Positions 45,245 to 54,436 are shown, counted from the stretch's first letter. The stretch is 64,000 nucleotides of DNA from Marinococcus sp. PL1-022 (GCF_033845285.1 NZ_JAWXCX010000001.1:883495-947494); one strand, 5' to 3'. The notes: generated from the letters alone by a model not told the origin. Numbers and translations are program-made.

Positions 45245-46063
45245 TTGACTTCAATTATAGCGCACCGGGGAGCTTCAGACCGCCGCCCGGAAAACACCAT
45301 GTCGGCTTTCCGCCAGGCTGTCACAGACGGGGCAGACGCAATTGAAACAGATGTGCAGCTGTCAAAGGACGGGGTTCCGGTACTGATCCATGATACGCTG
45401 TTGAAAAGAACGACCGGCGCTTCCGGAAGTGTTCATGAATATACATACAAAGAGCTGCAGGATTTAAGCGCCGGGGCATGGATGCATAAACGATACCGCA
45501 AGGAAAAAATCGTCAGCCTGGAGCGACTGCTGCAGGAACCAAGCATTGAAAAGACCAGGCTTGTGCTTGAATTAAAAAATTCCAATATTGCCCATGAAGG
45601 GCTTGAAGAAGCTGTGATTAGCCTGCTGAATAACTATGAAAAAATAGAAACGGCTACGGTATCAAGCTTTAACCACAGGTCGATGGCCTACGCCCGGGAG
45701 CTGTCGGAAGAGGTCAATATCGCTATTCTTTACGCGGTACACCTGTACCGTCCTTGTGAATACGCTAAAATCGTCGGGGCTACAGAGCTTCATCCTCATT
45801 ACCGCACAATCGATAAATCCTGGATTGACGACGCTATTAACGAGGAGCTCGAAGTTGTTCCCTACACCATTGATAAAAAGAGCGGTTGGAAAAAAGCAAT
45901 AGATGCCGGCGTCACAGGGATTATTACAAATAAGCCAAAGGCACTCCAGCAGTATTTGTACCCCCCTGAGCAGGCACCGCCAAAGGAACCGGGGCCTTCC
46001 GAACAAACAGAACCATCAAAGCCATCAGAACCTGCGAATCAAAAGGAGCCTTCTAAAGAATGA
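45245..46063 (+). CDS. Glycerophosphodiester phosphodiesterase
   Basis: A 272-aa GDPD-family enzyme that hydrolyses glycerophosphodiesters to glycerol-3-phosphate and an alcohol. The catalytic His and metal ligands are in IIAHRGASDRRPENT, DAIETDVQLSKDGVPVLIHD (the second His) and the LVLELKNSN glutamate. Start TTG 45245 is set by GGAGGAAAG. The last 30 residues are a low-complexity Pro/Glu/Ser/Lys tail (KEPGPSEQTEPSKPSEP) not found in typical short GDPDs. No signal peptide is visible, so it is cytosolic. Confidence 0.9.
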   Translation: MTSIIAHRGASDRRPENTMSAFRQAVTDGADAIETDVQLSKDGVPVLIHDTLLKRTTGASGSVHEYTYKELQDLSAGAWMHKRYRKEKIVSLERLLQEPSIEKTRLVLELKNSNIAHEGLEEAVISLLNNYEKIETATVSSFNHRSMAYARELSEEVNIAILYAVHLYRPCEYAKIVGATELHPHYRTIDKSWIDDAINEELEVVPYTIDKKSGWKKAIDAGVTGIITNKPKALQQYLYPPEQAPPKEPGPSEQTEPSKPSEPANQKEPSKE

Positions 46064-46202
46064 AGACTCTTTTTTTCATCCGTTTTAAAATTTCGTTTAC
46101 CGAATTTGTATCACTATATATTAAATTATACAGAAAAAAACCGCCTTTTTTATAAAGGGGCTTCTTGATTATGCACTCTACTATGCGAAGAAAGCTGGTT
46201 CG

Positions 46203-46976
46203 CTAGAGCAGACCTACTTTTTCAAGACCGCGTGCAATACCGTCATTGCCCACGTCAGCCGTAATATGGCGGGCACAGCTTTTAACCTCGTCCGGAGCGT
46301 TGCCCATGGCAACACTGTTTGGCACATACTGAAGCATTTCCACATCGTTATAATTGTCACCAAAGGCATAGCAGTCCTCAAGCTCAATGCCTGCTTCGGC
46401 GATCAGGTTTTTGATCCCGTTTGCTTTGGAGCCCCCTGGAGGAATGACGTCGAGTGAATAAGGATGCCAGCGCACAAATCGCAGATCCTGCATCTTGTTT
46501 ATATAACGGTCTTCTTCATCCTCCCGGGCAAACAGAAGTGCCTGGTAAATATTGTTCTGCTCCGCGAACGAAGCATCAAATTCCGGATGTCCAACGCCGA
46601 GCGTGGTAATGCTGTCATGAATATCATGGTGAAATTCAATATTCGCTTTCATGTCATTGCTGCCCATAAATACAATCGGATGTTCTTTTTCAGCAGCGAA
46701 GGACTGCAGAGACTGAAGTGTTTCGGTAGGAATCGTATTTTGATAAATAGCAGTGCCGTTGTATTTTACAAATTGGCCGTTAAACGAAATAAACGTGTGA
46801 ATACCCAGCTCTTCCCGGAGATCGTCAAACAAATACGGTGCTCTTCCGGTGGAGATTGCGATGTCATGGCCTTTGTCCCGGAGCCTGTGAATAGCATCTC
46901 TCGTGGAAGCAGGAAGCTGTTTGTTTTCATCATACAGTGTGCCGTCAATATCGAAAAAAATCATTTTTTTACTCAT
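46203..46976 (-). CDS. Cof-type HAD-IIB phosphatase
   Basis: A 257-aa HAD hydrolase of subfamily IIB (Cof type). The nucleophile and general acid are in FFDIDGTLYDENKQ (Asp8 and Asp10), motif II is the threonine or serine in AISTGR, the motif III lysine is in PPGGSKANGIKNL, and motif IV is AFGDNYNDVEML. These act on sugar phosphates, pyridoxal phosphate or flavin precursors; specificity cannot be assigned. Single gene. Confidence 0.9.
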   Translation of the reverse strand: MSKKMIFFDIDGTLYDENKQLPASTRDAIHRLRDKGHDIAISTGRAPYLFDDLREELGIHTFISFNGQFVKYNGTAIYQNTIPTETLQSLQSFAAEKEHPIVFMGSNDMKANIEFHHDIHDSITTLGVGHPEFDASFAEQNNIYQALLFAREDEEDRYINKMQDLRFVRWHPYSLDVIPPGGSKANGIKNLIAEAGIELEDCYAFGDNYNDVEMLQYVPNSVAMGNAPDEVKSCARHITADVGNDGIARGLEKVGLL

Positions 46977-47058
46977 GTATGGGTTCTCCTTTTCTACACT
47001 TTTGCCCGTTTAGTATACTACAATCATTTGCGTTCTACCAATGCAGAGTCAAGGGAAG

Positions 47059-47910
47059 TTAATAGTAATCGTGAAGCAGGGGGGCTGGATGCATTCTTTG
47101 CCTTCGGCGATAAACGAGCGCATTAATTTCCCCGCCGATGACAAGAATCAGTCCAACCAAAAACAGCCACAGCATTAACACGATGACGCCGCCAAGACTG
47201 CCGTACGTGGAGGCATAGTTGGCAAAGTTGTTGACATAAAAGGAGAATCCCAGCGATATCACCTGCCAGAGCAGAGTCGCAGTCATCGCCCCCGGAAGAA
47301 CGGACCAAAACGGCATATTGTTGTTCGGGGCAAGGTGGTAGAGCATGGCGAGAATGACGGAGGTAATTGAAATAGTAATAAGCCAGCGCAGGAGCTGAAC
47401 AAGAAAAACAGTATCCTCCGGGACATAAATAAATGATTGGACCGATGATAAAATCAGGCTGCCAAAAACGGACAGTAAGAGTGCGATAATAACGGAAAGC
47501 ATTAACCCAAAGGTTAAACCGACAGATAACAGCCGCACCTTTAAAAAGGACCGTGTCTCCGGAACATCATAAGCCCCGTTCACCGCCTTGATAAAAGCAT
47601 TCAGTCCATTGGACGCTGTCCATATAGTGCCGATAATCCCGAGGGTAAGCAGGCCGTTGCTCGAACTGTTTATCGTTTCTTCAATCGTATCCTGAAACAG
47701 GGAAGCAGCCTCTGCAGGAACAAACTGGTATAAAAGCGTAACAGCCCGGTCGGCATCGATATTAAAATAGGGAAGAAGCGATAGAAACAATATAAGCAGC
47801 GGGAATATGGATAAAAGGTAATAAAAAGCCTGCTGTGCTGCGAGACCGGCAGCGTTATCCTTCATTAATTCTGAAAAAAGATTTTGAATAAAAGCAGTTA
47901 TGCTTTTGAT
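47059..47910 (-). CDS. YihY/BrkB-family membrane protein, apparently with an ATC start codon
   Basis: A membrane protein of about 283 aa with six hydrophobic segments, of the YihY/virulence factor BrkB family. GLAAQQAFYYLLSIFPLLIL near the N-terminus and LGVIVLMLWLF-type residues near the C-terminus are family features. The best ribosome site (AAGGAG, 47918-47923) is seven bases before ATC AAA AGC at 47910. There is no ATG, GTG or TTG there; the next in-frame ATG would delete the conserved N-terminal helix, and the upstream GTG at 47982 lies inside a neighbouring gene's terminator. Function in transport or lipid homeostasis is unproven. Confidence 0.8.
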   Translation of the reverse strand: MKSITAFIQNLFSELMKDNAAGLAAQQAFYYLLSIFPLLILFLSLLPYFNIDADRAVTLLYQFVPAEAASLFQDTIEETINSSSNGLLTLGIIGTIWTASNGLNAFIKAVNGAYDVPETRSFLKVRLLSVGLTFGLMLSVIIALLLSVFGSLILSSVQSFIYVPEDTVFLVQLLRWLITISITSVILAMLYHLAPNNNMPFWSVLPGAMTATLLWQVISLGFSFYVNNFANYASTYGSLGGVIVLMLWLFLVGLILVIGGEINALVYRRRQRMHPAPLLHDYY

Positions 47911-47940
47911 ACTATCACTCCTTCGGGCTGTTATTCTGTT

Positions 47941-47946
47941 ATTATA
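47941..47946 (-). promoter_or_regulatory. -10 box upstream of the YihY-family gene
   Basis: A perfect TATAAT on the minus strand, 18 bp before the AAGGAG ribosome site. No good -35 is seen at 16-18 bp. It indicates that translation starts downstream of here. Confidence 0.5.
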
Positions 47947-47968
47947 CAAGAGGTTAAAAAGAGCAAGG

Positions 47969-47998
47969 AAAAACCTGTGCACAGCTGCTGCACAGGTT
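47969..47998 (-). terminator. Terminator after the beta-helix lipoprotein gene
   Basis: CCTGTGCA (47974-47981) and TGCACAGG (47989-47996) form an 8-bp stem that on the minus strand is followed by TTTTT. Confidence 0.78.
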
Positions 47999-48030
47999 AT
48001 GATTACTGAACTCCCGCAGTGGCAGATCCT

Positions 48031-49296
48031 CTAATCAGTTTCTTCAGAAGAAGAGGCCGGGGCATCATGTTCGATATACTGTTGAAATGTAAAGTGATCC
48101 CGGAATTTACGCCCCTCCCATTTCCATTCGGCTTTGGCAGAAGAAGGGAAGGAATTATCCTTAAGAGTAACATAGGTGCTGATGTCTTCGGTGGCATCAA
48201 TGTAAAATCCATCAAACGCACTTCCTTTAAAATCGTTGTTAATGACGCTTAAATGCCGGATGGAGGACTGGATGCGCAGCTGTGCGGAGTCCCGGCTGCC
48301 ATGGGCATTTTGCCAGGTGTTCTTTGAAAAGGACACACGGCTGATAGGTCGTTCAGCAGGCCCCTGCACCAGTGCTGTACCAACCGACGTCTGGTTCCGC
48401 CATATGTTATTTTTGAACGAAAGATCCTCCGTTTCCGCAAAGGAAGTATTACGGATGAATGTGCCAATCGCCCCCCCACTGATAGTGTTATGGGAAAAAG
48501 CGATCGAATGGGCGCCGTCGACAGCGATGCCCGGGTCGGAGCTTGTACTCGAAGAATTAATGATATTGTTTTTTACGTTGCCGCCGGACGGGACGCGGCC
48601 GTTTACTTCTCCCGGAACTGCCTGAAGATCGAGAGACGTCCCGGAAGTCTTCTCAAAGCGGTTATGGGAGACCGTAAACGATGTTATATTGCCGATTAGT
48701 GAAAAGGCTGGGGAATACTTCCATCTTTCGACAGTGTTCCCGCTTATGACCGTGTCCTCATGAATGCTGTCTGCCTCTGAACTGGCTATATGGACTGCTG
48801 ATCCGGGCTCTTCTTCCTTTTTTTGAGACGATAAAAAGCGGTTGTCAAGTATTTGAAGGGCCCGGGTTTCTCCGGAGGAAACGATCACAGAGGCTGTGTT
48901 TTCCTGATGGAAGGTGAATTTTTTAATCGTTATGTATTCGGTATCCTCTAAAGCGAAAAACGGCTTTTCGCCAGCAGTTTTTAAATGGACGTTTTCCTTT
49001 TCAAATGGACGTATAGTGATGGGAAGCTGCTCTTCGCCCTGCTGGTTTACTTTTACATTTTCCCGATAGGTGCCTTCCCGTAAATATATAGTATCTCCGG
49101 CTTCTGCGGTATCAAAGGCCTGCTGCACCGATTGATACGGAGCATCGATGGTGCCATTTTGCTCATCACTTCCTGACGGGGAGACAAATATTCCCCCGTC
49201 ACTCTCGCCGGAATCAGCAGAAAAAGGGAGCATGCCGCAGCCGCTTATAAATAATAAGAAAAAAAGCATCATAATAACAGAATAAAAACGTGGCAT
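48031..49296 (-). CDS. Secreted lipoprotein with right-handed beta-helix repeats
   Basis: A 421-aa protein. A signal peptide (residues 1-18) ends in the lipobox FISGC, so it is lipid-anchored outside the membrane. The FVSPSGSDEQNGTIDAPYQS segment followed by AFDTAEAGDTIYLREGTY is the typical opening of DUF1565/pectate-lyase-like parallel beta-helix proteins, and multiple NxF/NxW repeats follow (for example FSHNTISGG, FKNNIWRN). No lyase catalytic residues could be assigned, so it may bind rather than cleave polysaccharide. Start 49296 has a GGAGGGA ribosome site. Confidence 0.82.
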   Translation of the reverse strand: MPRFYSVIMMLFFLLFISGCGMLPFSADSGESDGGIFVSPSGSDEQNGTIDAPYQSVQQAFDTAEAGDTIYLREGTYRENVKVNQQGEEQLPITIRPFEKENVHLKTAGEKPFFALEDTEYITIKKFTFHQENTASVIVSSGETRALQILDNRFLSSQKKEEEPGSAVHIASSEADSIHEDTVISGNTVERWKYSPAFSLIGNITSFTVSHNRFEKTSGTSLDLQAVPGEVNGRVPSGGNVKNNIINSSSTSSDPGIAVDGAHSIAFSHNTISGGAIGTFIRNTSFAETEDLSFKNNIWRNQTSVGTALVQGPAERPISRVSFSKNTWQNAHGSRDSAQLRIQSSIRHLSVINNDFKGSAFDGFYIDATEDISTYVTLKDNSFPSSAKAEWKWEGRKFRDHFTFQQYIEHDAPASSSEETD

Positions 49297-49397
49297 CTGA
49301 ATTCCCTCCCTGTGAACTGTTGAGACGTTAAGCGTAGGTGAATAAGCAGAAACTATCGTAGCACAATTGTAATAATTGCAACAGTTATAAATTGGAA

Positions 49398-49425
49398 GAA
49401 GACGCAAGGGGCAGCTTGCGCCTTC
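49398..49425 (-). terminator. Candidate terminator after the gene at 49434
   Basis: GAAGACGCAAG (49398-49408) and CTTGCGCCTTC (49415-49425) form a stem with one mismatch. The T run on the minus strand is weak (TTCC), so confidence is moderate. Confidence 0.5.
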
Positions 49426-49433
49426 AGTTTGTT

Positions 49434-50408
49434 TTACAGCGTTATCGCGGCTGAAGCAGAAGTTGAAGAATTCAGCGCCTGCAGGGCCACAGCCCGCTGC
49501 GTATCGACTACTGATGAAGAGAGGCTGGCGCCTTGTGCTGAAGCGTTATGAGCCACAGCAATCTGAATGGAGATATGAACTGCAAAATGCTGAAATCTCC
49601 GGAACTCACTCTGCTCAGCCAACAGGAAGTGAATGCTCCGGGCGTCATCAATAACAGAAGAAAAAGAAGCTGTAAATCCGAGCACTCCCAGCAGCGAATA
49701 ATAGAACGGGCGTACGTGCCACTGCTCGGACTCCCAGTGACGTAGAATTTCGTCAAAACGTTCAAAATATGCATTCTCGTTCATGCTCTCAAGATTCAGA
49801 GCAGCTAAAAAGGAAAGGTACTGGATCTGGGTACCTTTTTTAAAGTCCCGCTGCAACAGCTGATGATGAGCGTTGTTCATATGCTCAATCATCTGCTCCT
49901 TGTTTCCGGGAAACTGATAAATATAAAGCGCGTGGAGAGGATAATAGTCTGTACTCGTTAAGTCCGGAAAGGATCCCTGAAGGAACTCATACCAGGCAGT
50001 AAATGCCGGCACAGCTGAAAAGTCGTCCCGGAAGAATGTGTAATAAGACAAAGCGGCAGCGTACGTAGAAGTGCCGCGCCCCCACGGGCCTTTAACCAGC
50101 TGGCTGTACACCTGCTTAAAACCACTCCAGCTGTCTTCGGGGTTCTCAGCCAGACAGTCAAGCATTCCGGCGATTGGAAAGCGCTGGTGGGACCGAAGCG
50201 GAGAAAACCAGCTGTTTTTCTTTTTAATCGTCTGTTGGAGATAATCGAACTGTTCAATATCAAATGACTTCTGGTGCAGAGAGTACATTGATGCCATCAG
50301 CATGAACATACGGGCGTCCGAATGATGCCACGGATATTTTTTCTTTAATGCCTCATAGGTGTGCAAATACTGTTTTGTGATATCTGTAAGCTGATCCTGA
50401 GTTTCCAA
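49434..50408 (-). CDS. Uncharacterised protein, possibly DUF4003 family
   Basis: A 324-aa soluble, mostly helical protein. The N-terminal layout (KKYPWHHSDARMFMLMASMY near residue 25-45, then RSHQRFPIAGMLD) and length agree with what I recall of the DUF4003 family of Bacillaceae, but this is a weak recognition. TTG 50408 follows AAAGGAGGG by seven bases, so the longer reading from 50450 is unlikely. It lies beside HemAT on the same strand with a 57-bp gap; no function is known. Confidence 0.65.
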   Translation of the reverse strand: METQDQLTDITKQYLHTYEALKKKYPWHHSDARMFMLMASMYSLHQKSFDIEQFDYLQQTIKKKNSWFSPLRSHQRFPIAGMLDCLAENPEDSWSGFKQVYSQLVKGPWGRGTSTYAAALSYYTFFRDDFSAVPAFTAWYEFLQGSFPDLTSTDYYPLHALYIYQFPGNKEQMIEHMNNAHHQLLQRDFKKGTQIQYLSFLAALNLESMNENAYFERFDEILRHWESEQWHVRPFYYSLLGVLGFTASFSSVIDDARSIHFLLAEQSEFRRFQHFAVHISIQIAVAHNASAQGASLSSSVVDTQRAVALQALNSSTSASAAITL

Positions 50409-50465
50409 TCTGGGCCCTCCTTTTCTCTGGCTATATTGCAAGTATAGCATGAGAAGCGGGGAATA

Positions 50466-51761
50466 TTATTCCTGTGTTAAATCATGGAGGGAGGAAACAG
50501 AACTGCCTACCTGGGAAATAGCCTGCTCGACCTCGTGCAGCTCCCGGATGAGTGAATGTACTTCCGTTTCGGCGTCATTGCTCTGCTCTCGGCTTTTTGC
50601 CATTTCCTGCACGATACCGTCAAACATGCTGTTGATTTCATGAACCCGTTTTGTGCCGTCACTGATCTGATTGTCCGCGTTTTCAATGTGGTTGCTCACA
50701 AGCTGGATTTGGTCATTAGTTTTCCGGACAAGCTCAGATACCGTATGCACTGATTTTTTTGTTTCACCGGAAAGCTTGCGGACTTCTGTGGCTACAACCG
50801 CGAACCCCCGGCCGTGTTCACCGGCACGTGCAGATTCAATTGAAGCGTTCAGGGCCAAAAGATTCGTCTGTTCAGCAATCCCTGCGACGATGTTTGTGAT
50901 ATCATCAATTTTAGCTGCAATTGCTTTAAGTTCGCCTGTCTCGGTGCGCATAAAATCCATGAGCTCCTGAAGACTTTTCATATGCTTTCCGTGCTGTTCA
51001 AGCTCGTGCTTTCCCTCTTCGGAGCGGGAGGCAGCTTCTGAGCTGCTCTGAACGCTTTCCTTTGAAATGGCACCAACCCTGTTAGAGGTCGCAGTAAGCG
51101 AAGCCACAGAGGTATTTGTCTGGTTAAAAACCTCCAGGAGCGAGCGGGTGGTGAAAGAAATCTGTTCGTGCAGACGATCCTTCACAGTCTGCTGTTCTTT
51201 GTGGAGCGTAAGATGGGCCTCCTCATAGGCTTCAAGCACAAGCTGCTGCTCGAGATTAATAATTTTCGTAACTGCTCGAACCGCCGGCAGCATGTCAGCC
51301 CGGTTGATGAGATGCCGGTCAATAAAATACAGGATGGACTGCTCCATGTCCTGAAACGAGGACATATACCATTTAGGAAGCAGGCCGATATGCAGATGAA
51401 CCTGGGCAATTTTCAGCCGTTTTTGAATAAAGGCATCCTCCATCGTCCCTTGAAACATTTCCTGAACATGGACAGCGAGCGTACGGCTCAGCCGTTCGAC
51501 CGAGCTGTGCTCTTCAATAATAGCGCGCAGGCTGGGTTCATTCTTAAGGTTGCGGTAAAAAGCATCAACAATGGCCTCGATGTTTTCAGCAATGACTGGC
51601 TGGAGTTCGGACAGTATGTAGAGGTCATGGTCGGTCAGATGAATCAGCTGGAGCTGGCGGTGCAGGTCGCTCCCGGGGGAAAGCCTGATCCGGCTGCCGG
51701 AACGGGTGTCCCCTGGAAATTGTGAAGCAGGTGCAGATGATGATTTTGCTGAAAACAGCAT
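50466..51761 (-). CDS. hemAT: Haem-based aerotaxis transducer
   Basis: A 431-aa soluble globin-coupled chemoreceptor that senses oxygen. The N-terminal globin domain (about residues 30-185) has the proximal histidine His122 in [19 protein letters not shown] and Tyr69 in DAFYRNL. The C-terminal half is a methyl-accepting signalling coiled coil; the CheA/CheW tip is [20 protein letters not shown]. Length equals Bacillus subtilis HemAT (432 aa). Start 51761 follows AGGAGGC; the longer reading from 51839 is unlikely. No other chemotaxis genes are in the window. Confidence 0.95.
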   Translation of the reverse strand: MLFSAKSSSAPASQFPGDTRSGSRIRLSPGSDLHRQLQLIHLTDHDLYILSELQPVIAENIEAIVDAFYRNLKNEPSLRAIIEEHSSVERLSRTLAVHVQEMFQGTMEDAFIQKRLKIAQVHLHIGLLPKWYMSSFQDMEQSILYFIDRHLINRADMLPAVRAVTKIINLEQQLVLEAYEEAHLTLHKEQQTVKDRLHEQISFTTRSLLEVFNQTNTSVASLTATSNRVGAISKESVQSSSEAASRSEEGKHELEQHGKHMKSLQELMDFMRTETGELKAIAAKIDDITNIVAGIAEQTNLLALNASIESARAGEHGRGFAVVATEVRKLSGETKKSVHTVSELVRKTNDQIQLVSNHIENADNQISDGTKRVHEINSMFDGIVQEMAKSREQSNDAETEVHSLIRELHEVEQAISQVGSSVSSLHDLTQE

Positions 51762-51875
51762 ATTAATAGCCTCCTGATGCAATAATAGTTTGTGGAATTC
51801 AGTACTTCTTATATCGGCTGAAAAAATATTAGTATTCATGAAGAACTAAAAATTTTAGGAAGCGGGGAATGGAAC

Positions 51876-52097
51876 ATGAGGAACAAAAAGATGTGGATAG
51901 CGGGGCTGCTGTCGCTTTTTATTCCAGGAGCAGGGCAGGTGTATGTTAAAAAATACCTTTGGGCTGTGTTGTTTTTTGTGCTGTATGTAAGTCTGCTCGT
52001 TACGGTGTACGTTCCGTCTATTTTTGTGGCTGCAATTGCTGTTGTCCATGCGGTGCAGATTGCAGGCAGACAGGAGACAGAAAATATGGAGAAGTAG
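51876..52097 (+). CDS. Small TM2-like membrane protein
   Basis: A 73-aa protein with two hydrophobic helices. WIAGLLSLFIPGAGQVYVKK and the following AVLFFVLYVSLLV resemble the TM2-type domain, where a positively charged turn links two helices. Function unknown. A terminator follows directly. Confidence 0.65.
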   Translation: MRNKKMWIAGLLSLFIPGAGQVYVKKYLWAVLFFVLYVSLLVTVYVPSIFVAAIAVVHAVQIAGRQETENMEK

Positions 52098-52122
52098 AGG
52101 GGAAGATTGAAAAAATAATATG

Positions 52123-52156
52123 AAAAGCCCCGGAATTTTTTATCCCGGGGCTTTAA
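52123..52156. terminator. Terminator between convergent genes
   Basis: AAAGCCCCGGA (52124-52134) and CCCGGGGCTTT (52144-52154) form a stem with A and T residues on both sides; it can serve both the TM2-like gene and the macro-domain gene. Confidence 0.82.
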
Positions 52157-52162
52157 TCTGTG

Positions 52163-52648
52163 CTATTTTGCTTCGAGTGCCTGGATGAACGTTTCATCCA
52201 TATCGACAGCAATAAATTGAATTTCTCTTACATTGTGCAGCAGCTCCAGGTAGTAAATTGCGACGGTGTCGGGATCAAGACCACCGGTGGCCGTCCCAAG
52301 TGCCGGAAGGGCGACCCGGTAGATATGATTCTCCTGGCAGTAGCGTATTAACGACTGCAGACAGGAATAAACCACGTCGTAATTCGATTTTTCCTCCGGG
52401 CCCTCCATTGTCACTAAATGAAGGACGGCTTCATACGGAAGGCTGGCCGCCGTGGTCGTGTAAAGCTCTCCTCGCTTCGGTTCGTTCTTTTTGCAGTAGG
52501 CTGCTGCTTCCTGTTCAATAGCTTCTCCCCCGGCTTTTTTGATGGCAGCAGCTACGCCGCCACCCATCGTCCCCTGGCCGTTGGCAGCATTGCAAATATA
52601 ATCGACATTGGTGACAGTGGTAATATCTCCTTGTTTTGCACTAAGCAT
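52163..52648 (-). CDS. Macro-domain protein
   Basis: A 161-aa single macro domain, which binds ADP-ribose or removes it from targets. Ligand-site segments are visible: QGDITTVTNVDYICNAANGQ with the following GTMGGGVAAAIKKAGG (about residues 6-45), and LPALGTATGGLD (about 114-125) for the phosphate loop. Length corresponds to the domain alone. The neighbouring purine-type deaminase is a separate transcript. Substrate unknown. Confidence 0.9.
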   Translation of the reverse strand: MLSAKQGDITTVTNVDYICNAANGQGTMGGGVAAAIKKAGGEAIEQEAAAYCKKNEPKRGELYTTTAASLPYEAVLHLVTMEGPEEKSNYDVVYSCLQSLIRYCQENHIYRVALPALGTATGGLDPDTVAIYYLELLHNVREIQFIAVDMDETFIQALEAK

Positions 52649-52733
52649 ATCTTCTCTTCCTTTCCTTCTGCGCTATTATTCCGTCATCAGCATATCAGAA
52701 TTTCCAGCCGGCAGGGAGGAGATTGCTCATAAT

Positions 52734-54086
52734 TTATGCAAAAGAATTAGACATATACCGGGAAGCCCGGTGGAACAACTGCTTTACTTCTTTGTTTGCC
52801 TCGCTGAGCACGTCGTTTTTATTCATGGTCTGCATATTGCGGTCTTCCATGACAATCCGGCCATTCACGATGGTGGTTTCCACCTGATCTTTGGAGGCGG
52901 CGTACACAACACGGGAGTAAGGATCTGCGCCTTCACTCGGATACGTATGAAAATCGAAAAGATTCAGGATGGACAAATCTGCTTTTTTGCCAATTTCAAT
53001 GCTCCCAATTTCCTGGTCAAGGCCGACCGCTTTCGCGCCTTCGATGGTTGCCATGCGAAGAACCTGTCTGGCATTCATGGCTGTCGGGCCATAGGAGGGC
53101 TTATGAATGAGGGCAGCCATCCTCATTTCCTGAAACATGTCGAGTGTGTTGTTGCACGGGGAGCCGTCGGCGCCGAGACTGACATTGTGATGGTGATCCA
53201 GCAGGTCCGGGATCTCTGCGAATCCGGAAGCAAGCTTCATATTGGAGCTTGGGCAATGGCTGATATGAGCGCCCTTTTGTTTAATAATCTGCTTTTCATG
53301 GTCATCGAGCCAGACGCAGTGGGCGAGGATAAGGCGCGGGTGCACGAGGCCAAGATGATCCAGGTACGTTACGTTTCGCATGCCTGTATCAGCTTCAACA
53401 ATTTCTATTTCTCCCCGGCTCTCCGAAGCGTGGGTGTGCACGTACGCCCCGTAATGACTGGAGAGGCGGGAAACTTCGCGCAGCAGCGGTTCAGAGCAGG
53501 AGACAACAAACCGGGGGGAAAACGCGTAGCGTATTCTACCATTATCCCGGCCGTTCCATTTTTCATACAAATCGGCGCTTTCCTGGATGGACTGGTCCGT
53601 GGTTTCAAGCAGGGGGGCGGGAAGTTCATCCCCTTTATCCATCATAACTTTGCCGGATAAAGCCCGGATGCCGGAAGCTTCTATGGCTTCGAAGGCAGCG
53701 TTTGTATGGTGGACTGTTTCCATGTCGACGATCGTGGTTGTGCCGCTCCGGATTAACTCGCCGATGCCGAGCATTGCTGAGGCGTAGATAGAATCAGGAG
53801 TGTGGGCAGCTTCCATCGGCCATATGCGTTCCTTCAGCCAATCCATCAGTTCAAGATCATCCGCCTGACTGCGAAACAGCGCCTGGCACAGGTGAATATG
53901 GGTATGGATAAAACCGGGCAGCACGGTTCGTCCCTGCGCTTCAATCACTTTTTCACCCGCATGGGGAGTTAAAGAGGGACGGATTTCTTTAATGTATTCA
54001 TTCTCAATTCGTATGTCACCATACACAATGTCATTGTTTTCGTTCATCGTCATGATTTCTGCCTGCCGTATTAAAATTGATGTCAT
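52734..54086 (-). CDS. Amidohydrolase, probable purine/nucleoside deaminase (guanine-type riboswitch controlled)
   Basis: A 450-aa metal-dependent amidohydrolase of the TrzN/AtzB/MtaD/SsnA group. The metal site has HxH in LPGFIHTHIHLCQALFR (about residues 55-71), the later histidines in VHTHASE and LAHCVWL, and the aspartate in SLGADGSPCNN. These enzymes deaminate 5-methylthioadenosine/S-adenosylhomocysteine, guanine, 8-oxoguanine or related heterocycles. A guanine-type riboswitch immediately upstream points to a purine substrate. Start 54086 has AAGGAGTG. Assignment to guanine itself is inference. Confidence 0.85.
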   Translation of the reverse strand: MTSILIRQAEIMTMNENNDIVYGDIRIENEYIKEIRPSLTPHAGEKVIEAQGRTVLPGFIHTHIHLCQALFRSQADDLELMDWLKERIWPMEAAHTPDSIYASAMLGIGELIRSGTTTIVDMETVHHTNAAFEAIEASGIRALSGKVMMDKGDELPAPLLETTDQSIQESADLYEKWNGRDNGRIRYAFSPRFVVSCSEPLLREVSRLSSHYGAYVHTHASESRGEIEIVEADTGMRNVTYLDHLGLVHPRLILAHCVWLDDHEKQIIKQKGAHISHCPSSNMKLASGFAEIPDLLDHHHNVSLGADGSPCNNTLDMFQEMRMAALIHKPSYGPTAMNARQVLRMATIEGAKAVGLDQEIGSIEIGKKADLSILNLFDFHTYPSEGADPYSRVVYAASKDQVETTIVNGRIVMEDRNMQTMNKNDVLSEANKEVKQLFHRASRYMSNSFA

Positions 54087-54109
54087 TGTAAACACTCCTT
54101 TGTATGCAT

Positions 54110-54205
54110 AAAAAAACGAAGAACGCCCGCAAAAGGCGTTCTTCGTAGTTGGAAATTACGGTTCCCAGTAGAAACGTTCAACCCAATTGTTGAATATATA
54201 CGAAG
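54110..54205 (-). promoter_or_regulatory. Guanine-type purine riboswitch with overlapping terminator
   Basis: Read on the minus strand. Aptamer 54205-54141: P1 CTTCGTA/TACGAAG, P2 TTCAA/TTGAA with a loop AATTGGG, J2/3 GTTTCTACT, P3 GGGAA/TTTCC with loop CCGTAA, and J3/1 AACTA. The J2/3 and L3 sequences equal those of the xpt purine aptamer, and the C in AACTACG corresponds to C74, which specifies guanine or hypoxanthine. The terminator (54145-54110) has arms CGAAGAACGCC and GGGCGTTCTTCG, then seven T. Its 5' arm reuses CGAAG of P1, so ligand-stabilised P1 should weaken the terminator. Confidence 0.93.
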
Positions 54206-54436
54206 GGTAAGTGGTAATACCTGCATCGTACCGGGGAATCTGAAAAACTTCAATGGAATTGGGAGATAATGTGACAAAAGATTTACTGGACGGTATACGC
54301 TTGTCCTTCTAGTTTTTATTCCTGTTTATTCTAAAAGGAAACAGAATAATTTTCAGAAAATGTACATCACAAAGAGTGAAGAACTGAAGCAATGGGTATA
54401 GGAAAGTAACAATACTATTCCAGAGGAGAGCAAATT

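Noticed and set aside
46464-47126. A 220-codon plus-strand frame
   Set aside because: It is antisense to the Cof-type HAD gene and reads through its promoter region; the protein has no recognisable features.
52608-53660. A 350-codon open frame on the plus strand
   Set aside because: It is antisense to the amidohydrolase, whose motifs, ribosome site and riboswitch are clear; the plus-strand translation shows no recognisable domain.
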